From Ornatilinea sp. (GTDB lineage Bacteria > Chloroflexota > Anaerolineae > Anaerolineales > Anaerolineaceae): DNA of 58,825 bases. Shown here one piece after another: positions 52,988 through 58,825 of this stretch. Made by a program: the position numbers and the translations under genes. Every line of letters begins with the position of its first letter. Position 1 is the stretch's first letter. The notes beneath the pieces are model-generated. The model searched no databases and had not been told where the DNA came from. It saw only the letters and a program-made list of their open reading frames with translations. The DNA lies in NCBI GenBank assembly GCA_018433975.1, contig JAHDQE010000079.1, positions 1-58,825 on the forward strand, written 5' to 3'.

Positions 52988-54242
52988 CTTTTGATTTCCT
53001 TTTCTGGGGAGTTATTTTTTGTTTAATAAATTTAAACATTGCCACAATAAACTGCTTAATTTTTTCAAATATTTCTAAAGGTTTGGGGAAATTCCACTGA
53101 GAAGATTCGTTTTCATGGATAATATCCAGATCTGCCCAGGGTTCAAGATCAAATAATTTGCGGGTGACATAATTTAACACCAGTTGGCAGGTAGCCAAAG
53201 TAGGAGCGGCCAAAAGAACGCCTACCAATCCCAATAAGCTCGCTCCTACCAGTGCCGCCACCAGAACAGCCGCAGGATGGACCCGTAACGCATTTGCCAT
53301 CATTTTAGGAGTAATAAAACTATCAATAAAATTATCGATTAAAAGAGCGATTCCCACTACGAGGAGTGAATACAAAAGCGGTGATAGACCAAATGGCTTA
53401 AATACCTGGAAAAATGAAACCAGAAAATAAACTGTCCAGGTGATCGCCGGACCTACATAGGGAACAAACCGCGCCATTCCCGCCAGAATCGCCAGAGCGA
53501 CGAAAAAGCGAACACCCATTACTCCAAGAAAGACGGTATATATTGCCGCAGTGAGAAGAATCAGGATAAATTGACCCCGTAAAAAGGCATTCCAGATTCG
53601 TGATAATTCTTCACCCATTCGCCGCACGTCACTTTGGTAACCTGGAATGTGAAGCTGGATCAAATTGCTTTCCGAACCGTCACTCTCTGAGAGGATAAAA
53701 TAAGAAACAAGGATCACAAAAAATCCCCATCCTATCATTGTGGCAGCACCGGAGGCAAGCGAGCCGAGGAATGTCCCCATTTGAGAGAAAACCGGTTGAA
53801 CCATACTCAGCGCCTGGTTGGCCAGATCTTTAAGGCCGAGATTTAGCGTACTGAGATCATACACAAAAGGTCCAATTTTAATTTGGTAGGTGCTGAGATT
53901 TTCAAAAAAAGTCGGGACGTTTTGAACAGCGCGTTGCAGAAAATCCACCAGATTTTGCACATAATCAACAAGCGTAAAACCACCCCAGGCCATCACTGCT
54001 AACAGAACAACAATCATTACAACATAGAGTAGAATGACCGTCAGTCGCCAGGAAAGTTTCAACCATTTCTTTATTTGTACAGCAACTGGATGAAAAATAT
54101 AGGCCAGAACAAACGCCAGTAAAAGAGGCCCTAAAACGTCCTTAAATCGGATCAAAAGACCGGCAGTGATTGCGACCAACGTTAAACCAACCACCAGCTT
54201 TGTTGTATTTTCCCAATTTGGAGATGCAGCATCCTGGCGCAT
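52971..54242 (-). CDS. AI-2E family permease
   Basis: The 423-residue protein has about eight membrane segments in the family pattern: GPLLLAFVLAYIFHPVAVQIKKW near residue 35, a central soluble loop (140-240), then LRGQFILILLTAAIYTVFLGVMG and PYVGPAITWTVYFLV. The block DNFIDSFITPKMMANALRVHP near residue 305 is the AI-2E hallmark. Proteins of this family export autoinducer-2 in some bacteria or act in sodium/proton exchange; most are untested. The C-terminus is long (about 60 residues) and basic. It overlaps the small downstream gene by 17 bases. Confidence 0.93.
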   Translation of the reverse strand: MRQDAASPNWENTTKLVVGLTLVAITAGLLIRFKDVLGPLLLAFVLAYIFHPVAVQIKKWLKLSWRLTVILLYVVMIVVLLAVMAWGGFTLVDYVQNLVDFLQRAVQNVPTFFENLSTYQIKIGPFVYDLSTLNLGLKDLANQALSMVQPVFSQMGTFLGSLASGAATMIGWGFFVILVSYFILSESDGSESNLIQLHIPGYQSDVRRMGEELSRIWNAFLRGQFILILLTAAIYTVFLGVMGVRFFVALAILAGMARFVPYVGPAITWTVYFLVSFFQVFKPFGLSPLLYSLLVVGIALLIDNFIDSFITPKMMANALRVHPAAVLVAALVGASLLGLVGVLLAAPTLATCQLVLNYVTRKLFDLEPWADLDIIHENESSQWNFPKPLEIFEKIKQFIVAMFKFIKQKITPQKRKSKDEQSP

Positions 54243-54320
54243 AAATTTTATCTTTACCCTTTAAATTCTTCAACTACTTTCAGAGAATAATTAACTTGCT
54301 ACCTTACCTATGTTAATTAT

Positions 54321-54416
54321 ATAGACTTTCATGGAAAAGCCAACACATACAGTAAAGCTTCCCCTTCCACCAGCTTGATGGAAGGGGAAGTACTTTAATA
54401 GACTTTCATAGAAAAG
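54321..54416. repeat. 19-base direct repeats flanking a hairpin
   Basis: ATAGACTTTCATGGAAAAG (54321-54339) and ATAGACTTTCATAGAAAAG (54398-54416) differ at one base. Between them lies a perfect 12-pair hairpin (54358-54369 with 54379-54390), which is also the best terminator candidate for the FHA gene on the minus strand. Confidence 0.7.
54358..54390 (-). terminator. Terminator candidate of the FHA gene
   Basis: CTTCCCCTTCCA and TGGAAGGGGAAG form a perfect 12-pair stem with a 9-base loop, about 30 bases beyond the FHA stop. The tail on the minus strand (GCTTTACTG) has only a short T-run, so termination may be weak. Confidence 0.55.
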
Positions 54417-54421
54417 AAAGG

Positions 54422-55075
54422 TTACGAACAAAGGCCTGGGGTGAACATGTTAAAGAGCCACCCAAACCAATCGCACCATGCATCACTCGAATCTACGTAA
54501 ATGAAAAATCCAATACACAGGCAGGCAATGATCAGCAGCAACCCAACGACAATAATCCAGATAGGGAATTTCTTTTTGGGCGTTTCATTGACCGGCGAAG
54601 GCGGGATCTGCCCGGAATAGGCCGGAACTGGAGCAGGCGGAAAAGGCGCTGCAGGCGGTGTACTGGACATATAATCGGGGAATGATTCTTCCATCGGCGG
54701 CACATATTGCTGGGGCGTCTGCATCGTTTGCGGTTGTCTGGGAGTAGAAGCAATGGTTTCATTTTGTCCAGTCTGAACCAACTCATACAACAGGCTTACA
54801 TTCTCGCCCAACATAACCAATTCTCCTGGGCGGAGTGTATAAGGCCCCATCAATCGCTGTCCATTGACCGAAGTTCCATTTGTTGAGCCTAAGTCCTCAA
54901 CAACATAATTGTCATCTTGCAGGAATAACCGGGTATGTCGTCGAGAAACTTCTGGATCATTGATAACAATTTCATTGTTTAAATCACGCCCAATGAATGC
55001 CTCCGGCATATCCAACAGAAAACTCTTCCCGACAGTTGGGCCAGAACGCATAACCAAACGATATTTTGATGCCAT
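54422..55075 (-). CDS. FHA domain membrane protein
   Basis: The 217-residue protein has an FHA domain (residues 4-90) with FIGRDLNNEIVI, VSRRHTRLFL and DLGSTNGTSVNG, all the residues needed for phosphothreonine binding. A Pro/Gln-rich linker (95-165) leads to one membrane helix near the C-terminus (WIIVVGLLLIIACLCIGFF) and a short tail with Cys and Trp. The FHA part would face the cytoplasm and recruit a phosphorylated partner to the membrane. No Ser/Thr kinase gene is nearby. The start has GGAGG ahead of ATG and a good promoter 33 bases upstream. Confidence 0.9.
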   Translation of the reverse strand: MASKYRLVMRSGPTVGKSFLLDMPEAFIGRDLNNEIVINDPEVSRRHTRLFLQDDNYVVEDLGSTNGTSVNGQRLMGPYTLRPGELVMLGENVSLLYELVQTGQNETIASTPRQPQTMQTPQQYVPPMEESFPDYMSSTPPAAPFPPAPVPAYSGQIPPSPVNETPKKKFPIWIIVVGLLLIIACLCIGFFIYVDSSDAWCDWFGWLFNMFTPGLCS

Positions 55076-55107
55076 TTGTCATTCCTCCATTGAATAAATA
55101 CAGTATT

Positions 55108-55136
55108 AGTTTAACGGTTTTAGATTCGCATGTCAA
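55108..55136 (-). promoter_or_regulatory. Promoter of the FHA gene
   Basis: On the minus strand a perfect TTGACA (55131-55136) and TAAACT (55108-55113) are 17 bases apart. A 13-base tandem repeat abuts the -35 box on its upstream side. Confidence 0.7.
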
Positions 55137-55162
55137 CTTACTAAACTCACTTACTAAACTCA
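55137..55162 (-). repeat. 13-base tandem repeat abutting the FHA promoter
   Basis: Two perfect copies of TGAGTTTAGTAAG (minus-strand reading) lie head to tail, directly upstream of the -35 box TTGACA. The arrangement resembles an activator site, with half-sites slightly more than one helical turn apart. The remaining bases to the M81 stop (55163-55250) hold nothing recognisable. Confidence 0.6.
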
Positions 55163-55250
55163 ATTTTGAAAACAAATCGCTAAAGCCGGCAAGATCAAAA
55201 TATCACAAGGAGGTCACCCCTGAACCATCTTGGGCTGGTGTTGCTCCAAT

Positions 55251-56753
55251 TTATGGACGTTTATATACCGGTCCCAGACCTTTCAACCGGACCCCTTCTC
55301 GAAGATGCTGGTATGAGATCTTACTTGGATCTTCAATGATCGCTCCTGGCGCATCAACATTGATAATCTCACTCGCAATAGGACCAAAATCAGCTCGATA
55401 ATGATTGGCACTCTTTAAAGCCAATATTTTCATCTCGGCTGGTTCAATTCCCACAACTCGGAAGAAAGATTGATCTAATGCCTGCATACGGTCCGTTGAA
55501 ACCACCACTCGAACATCATCCACTTTCAGTTGGGCCATTTTCCCCAGATTCATTTTTCGATCTTTCACCATCGGGCCGGTCCCCAGAAAATCTCCATCGA
55601 AAAGTTTTTCTACCGAGAAAGATGCTGAAAAAGGCGTGTGCCCGGGTAAAGATTTACCTCCTACGGCCATTTCAACCACTGCACCTTCCCCCGCTTGGTG
55701 TGCAATTTCAGCAGCTTCCGGATCCCATAACAACCCTAAGGCCGCCTTTTGAGCATGATTTTTCACAAGTTCCTGCAAAACCCATACCGTATCCGAAGTG
55801 CTCCCCCCCCCAGCATTATCCTGAATATCCGCCAGAAGGACGGGTCTATTGGCTTTTTCTGCAATCTGCATTGCCTTTTGAACCGCCTCTTCCGGAGGAA
55901 ACAAATCGACACTGAATTGAGGTTCTCGCTCCAATATGGCTTGAAGTAAAACATCGGCTGCCTGGTCTGCACTTTGCTGGTCAATGGCGTAAGTGAAAAC
56001 AGAAGGCCCGGTATGTGGAAGATCCACCGCATTAAAACCTTCCATTACTGTTGCTGAGATCACCTCTTCAGCCTGTTCCACGCCCGGGATCATCTCGTAC
56101 AATGACTTTGCCGGTTCCCGCGACGTAGTCTGCGTCGTAGCAGGCATCAGGAAAGGTGCTTGTTTGAAGGTTTTAAATGATGGTTTGCCATCCAGCAAAT
56201 GCTTGAGTGCAAAAGCACATCGCTGTCCGTTTTCAAAGCCATCAACATGAGGATAGGTGCGGTATCCAATCATCACTGTCGCAAGCTCAAAACACTCTTT
56301 AGAGATATTACCATGCAGGTCTAATGAACAAACAATAGGAATATCTCCTACAATCTTTCTAACTCGGCGCAAAATTTCGGTTTCCCCATCCATCAAATCG
56401 CCATACACCATCGCCCCATGCAGATCCAGAAACAGCCCATCAAACGGCTTGTTTTCCTTAAGCGATTCTTCAATCATCTCCATGATGGTGTCAAAAACAC
56501 TGAGCGGAAGAGAGCCGGATGGTTCCGTTCCGCACCATACCAGAGGAACCACTTCAAAGCCCAGTTCATCTGCGACAGACATAAAGCCACTGGCAGCGAT
56601 GTTAAACCGGCCCTCTTTGAATTTAAAAATATCCTTACCTTTGCGCAGCTCCGGATAAAAACCACTTTGATTTAAAAAATTTTCGAGAGGAGTCGGAGTC
56701 TGTGAAAATGTGTTGGTTTCATGAATAAAGCCCGCTAAACCGATTTTGAACAT
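55251..56753 (-). CDS. M81 family protein (MlrC-like)
   Basis: The 500-residue protein begins FKIGLAGFIHETNTFSQTPT, the N-terminal signature of the M81/MlrC family (DUF1485), and has CSLDLHGNISKECFELATVMIGYRTYPHVD near residue 140 and DIQDNAGGGSTSDTVWVLQEL near 310. MlrC of sphingomonads helps degrade microcystin fragments; most relatives have unknown substrates and are only presumed metal-dependent hydrolases. No signal peptide is present. The start has GGAGGGAAT directly ahead of ATG. Neighbour genes give no clue to the substrate. Confidence 0.9.
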   Translation of the reverse strand: MFKIGLAGFIHETNTFSQTPTPLENFLNQSGFYPELRKGKDIFKFKEGRFNIAASGFMSVADELGFEVVPLVWCGTEPSGSLPLSVFDTIMEMIEESLKENKPFDGLFLDLHGAMVYGDLMDGETEILRRVRKIVGDIPIVCSLDLHGNISKECFELATVMIGYRTYPHVDGFENGQRCAFALKHLLDGKPSFKTFKQAPFLMPATTQTTSREPAKSLYEMIPGVEQAEEVISATVMEGFNAVDLPHTGPSVFTYAIDQQSADQAADVLLQAILEREPQFSVDLFPPEEAVQKAMQIAEKANRPVLLADIQDNAGGGSTSDTVWVLQELVKNHAQKAALGLLWDPEAAEIAHQAGEGAVVEMAVGGKSLPGHTPFSASFSVEKLFDGDFLGTGPMVKDRKMNLGKMAQLKVDDVRVVVSTDRMQALDQSFFRVVGIEPAEMKILALKSANHYRADFGPIASEIINVDAPGAIIEDPSKISYQHLREGVRLKGLGPVYKRP

Positions 56754-56963
56754 ATTCCCTCCAAAACTTTACGGATTGATTTAATCCAAATAAGCATAGA
56801 TTTCTCAACCTACGAAACTGTTCAGAACATCATAACTCTTAATAGATTATAAATCAAAAACCAGCTAAAAAACACGATTTGGTTTTTTAATTCTGTAGCA
56901 GAGCACTCCCCGGTAAAGCAAACAGGCCCAAATTCGTTCAAAGAAACTATCAGATCAATTGAT

Positions 56964-57003
56964 GCTTCACGCCTCAAAATATCTTAATGTTTTGAAGCAT
57001 GAA
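56964..57003 (-). repeat. Inverted repeat, stable only in minus-strand RNA
   Basis: Arms GCTTCATGCTTCAAAA and TTTTGAGGCGTGAAGC (minus-strand reading) pair along 16 bases if two G-U pairs are allowed. In the plus-strand RNA the same positions are A-C mismatches, so the structure belongs to the minus-strand transcript downstream of the repeat-protein gene. Confidence 0.5.
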
Positions 57004-57060
57004 GCGCAAAAATTATTTTCGAAGCCAGGTTCTCTTCTTTACCGATTTACCAGACCATGC

Positions 57061-57095
57061 AAAATCCCCTGGGAAAACCGATTCCAGGGGATTTT
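57061..57095 (-). terminator. Terminator candidate of the FN3-repeat protein gene
   Basis: AAAATCCCCTGG (57061-57072) and CCAGGGGATTTT (57084-57095) form a perfect 12-pair stem with an 11-base loop, 18 bases beyond the stop of the minus-strand gene. The T-rich arm supplies a U-tract. Confidence 0.75.
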
Positions 57096-57113
57096 GACGA
57101 GATGTTTAATGGA

Positions 57114-58825
57114 CTATGGTGTAATAAACTTCCTGACAACTGACCACTGGCTGGGCCCATTGGTTCCATTCGCCCTGACCCGCCAGTACAGGGTCCGTCC
57201 TTTCAATAGATTCGAGGTTGGTACATAGCTTGATGCGTTCACTTTCTTATTCACCAGACGCTTCGAGAAACTTGCATTGCTGGATATCTGAATCGTGTAA
57301 GATGTCGCTCCTTCCATATCTTCCCAGTCAAACGCAGGCCTTAGCTCCGTAACATTTTCCAAATCCGCTGGCGTCACTAATTCCGGCGGTGCAATAGCCG
57401 TCCGCAGAGCCCATACTTTTGACCATCCCGAATATGCGCCCGTCGTGTTGAAAGCTCTCACCCGCCAATAATACTTGGTGTTTGCATCCAGCCCTTTCCC
57501 ATCCGGCAAGGTGTACTCCGAGTTGGTTCTCCCTTCTACGATATCATCCACCAATGGCTCTGCAAAATCCTCTGTCGTGGATAGCTGCACCTGATAATGA
57601 TCAAACACTGTCAGTTTTGGCATGCTGCTGTTATTCCAATTCAACCGTGGTGTGTAATCCGTTGTCAACGAATTATTTTTCGGGCTTTTCAGAACCGGAA
57701 CACTTGGCGGATTACTCGTGACAAAATCCCTCACTTCCGACCACGGTCCCTTTACATAATTTGTCTCTGCCCTTACCCGCCAATACAATGTACTGTTGAC
57801 AGGTAAATCTTTTGTCAGGCTAAGTTCTGAGCTTGTTACTCGTTTGCTCACCACCGACTTCTTGAATGTATTTGTCCGGGATATCTGGATCAGATACTTG
57901 GTCGCTCCTGTCACATCATCCCAGTTAAAATCTGGCCGGTCCGTCAATAATACTTCTCCTGCTTCCACTGTGACCAGATTAACCTGATCCAACGGGATAT
58001 ACAGTTTGTATACAGTTGACCAGGAACCGGCTGCTTCCGATCCATTAAATCCTCTCACCCGCCAGTAGTAGCGCATTCCGGGGACCAGTTCTATACCCGA
58101 AGTGTAATTCGATTCGACAATATTCGTCTCATTGATCACCATTTTCGCTGCACTGAATTTACTACTGGTAGCCACCTGGATCTGGTAATACACTGCTGCA
58201 GGCGTTGAATCGCGCCAATCAAAAGCTGGTGTGTACGTATCAATTACTTCTCCATTGGAGGGTGTTAACAATCGTGGCCGACCCGGTTTGGCCGGTTTAA
58301 TGTAGTACACCATATGATCGTCACTGGTGCTTGCCAATGAGGGATTTCCGGCTTCGTCTTGTGCAGCATTCTCCAGAATCGTCGCAATCACGGTTCCTGA
58401 GCTACTCATACCACGTACTTCAACGGTGTAACGCATCCCGCTTCCATTCACTTCCACCATCTTTGTGCCTTTAGCAGTCCCGCTAATCCTCACATCCGAA
58501 CTTTCAAAACCGTTCACTACTTCACTGAACACCACATCAAATACCACCGGCCAGCTATTGGCGGGATCTGCCTGTTCAGCACCCTGGTTGATAGTTACGT
58601 CCGGCGAAGTAATATCCGGGGTTTTTTCGTAATCGACAATTACGCTGTGCGCTTCGGCTGGCATCGTCAGAACATTACTGGCTGCAGTACTTGTATCATC
58701 CTCTGTTCCCGTCCAGCCTCCGATCTCCCAGCCGTCTGCCGGGCTCGCCCTCCGGGTGCTTGCTTCCCCGTCTACATCTTGCCCCTTGGCTGGACAGGGT
58801 GCCGCTTTCACCGGGCTGGCCGTCG
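57114..58825 (-). CDS. Large exported repeat protein, C-terminal part (FN3-like repeats), partial
   Basis: The frame is open to the right window edge, so the N-terminus is outside; 570 residues are seen. The first 60 look like the end of a repeat with the GGWTGT pattern and an SVIVDYEKTPD end. A bacterial Ig-like domain follows (about 70-170; DVVFSEVVNGFESSDVRISG), then four fibronectin-type-III-like repeats of 90-105 residues, each with a PxFDWxD-like opening, YxIQxS in the middle and LYWRVRA near the end. The last repeat ends at the stop, with no sortase motif or membrane anchor visible. It is probably a surface or secreted protein with an adhesive or structural role. Confidence 0.85.
   Translation of the reverse strand, partial: TASPVKAAPCPAKGQDVDGEASTRRASPADGWEIGGWTGTEDDTSTAASNVLTMPAEAHSVIVDYEKTPDITSPDVTINQGAEQADPANSWPVVFDVVFSEVVNGFESSDVRISGTAKGTKMVEVNGSGMRYTVEVRGMSSSGTVIATILENAAQDEAGNPSLASTSDDHMVYYIKPAKPGRPRLLTPSNGEVIDTYTPAFDWRDSTPAAVYYQIQVATSSKFSAAKMVINETNIVESNYTSGIELVPGMRYYWRVRGFNGSEAAGSWSTVYKLYIPLDQVNLVTVEAGEVLLTDRPDFNWDDVTGATKYLIQISRTNTFKKSVVSKRVTSSELSLTKDLPVNSTLYWRVRAETNYVKGPWSEVRDFVTSNPPSVPVLKSPKNNSLTTDYTPRLNWNNSSMPKLTVFDHYQVQLSTTEDFAEPLVDDIVEGRTNSEYTLPDGKGLDANTKYYWRVRAFNTTGAYSGWSKVWALRTAIAPPELVTPADLENVTELRPAFDWEDMEGATSYTIQISSNASFSKRLVNKKVNASSYVPTSNLLKGRTLYWRVRANGTNGPSQWSVVRKFITP

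Larger units (their letters stand above)
56754..57113. other. Intergenic region with two hairpins
   Basis: No convincing gene is present. The left part carries upstream sequence of the M81 gene; a possible TTGAGA/TTAAAT pair with an 18-base spacer is weak. The right part holds an inverted repeat at 56964-57003 and a terminator at 57061-57095. Confidence 0.6.

Noticed and set aside
55478..55915. A 145-codon plus-strand frame, Pro-rich
   Set aside because: It is opposite the conserved M81/MlrC gene and has no protein-like pattern or start signal.

Overview
The window looks like the chromosome of a Chloroflexota bacterium, most likely class Anaerolineae. This is inferred from gene content, not from a marker gene: Thr/Pro-rich linkers in several exported proteins, a stand-alone TrpB2 under a tryptophan T-box, a multi-GAF histidine kinase with a FIST partner, a pair of DarA-like PII proteins and a DUF4013 protein. 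No rRNA, tRNA, CRISPR array, insertion sequence or integrase was seen.

Positions 1-24,540 (all minus strand) form a surface-polysaccharide locus. In transcription order it holds a DUF6056-like membrane protein, the ABC exporter pair Wzm/Wzt, a left-handed beta-helix acyltransferase-like protein, an FkbM methyltransferase, about a dozen glycosyltransferases (five GT4, several GT2, a GT-C membrane enzyme and a WbsX-GT2 fusion), an asparagine-synthetase-like amidotransferase, an O-antigen ligase/polymerase-like membrane protein, a polysaccharide deacetylase, a CapK-like adenylate-forming enzyme and a GT2 gene cut by the window edge. A decayed serine-acetyltransferase-like gene lies at its upstream end. 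The block from FkbM into the 3' part of wzt is visibly AT-rich, and the composition changes inside wzt. Many genes overlap or are a few bases apart, so this is probably one or a few long transcripts.

Positions 25,030-27,980 are a tryptophan unit: a sigma70-type promoter, a full T-box leader with a UGG specifier, trpS (with an unusual KMSKS region) and trpB2, closed by a terminator. Positions 28,030-33,230 carry a membrane multi-GAF histidine kinase and a FIST protein, transcribed together on the minus strand. Divergent from them is a 751-residue methyltransferase-fold protein that seems to lack the catalytic motif of its relatives.

Positions 35,800-57,100 are mainly envelope and housekeeping genes: a class A penicillin-binding protein; a GH63-like glycosidase with two DarA/PstA-like proteins; a DUF4013 protein; a lipoprotein of SGNH type; DegV; AMMECR1 with a flavin reductase; a coupled operon of one amidase and two L,D-transpeptidases; a conserved hypothetical; a CnoX-like thioredoxin-TPR protein; a PGI/PMI isomerase; an AI-2E family permease; an FHA protein; and an M81/MlrC protein. 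Convergent pairs share clear bidirectional hairpin terminators. The right edge holds the C-terminal part of a large exported protein with fibronectin-like repeats.

The most unusual items are the TrpRS lacking both KMSKS lysines, the apparently catalytically altered methyltransferase-like protein, the DarA pair linked to a glycosidase, the composition break inside wzt, and the duplicated GT2 domains flanking the amidotransferase. All calls come from reading the sequence; no database search was run.
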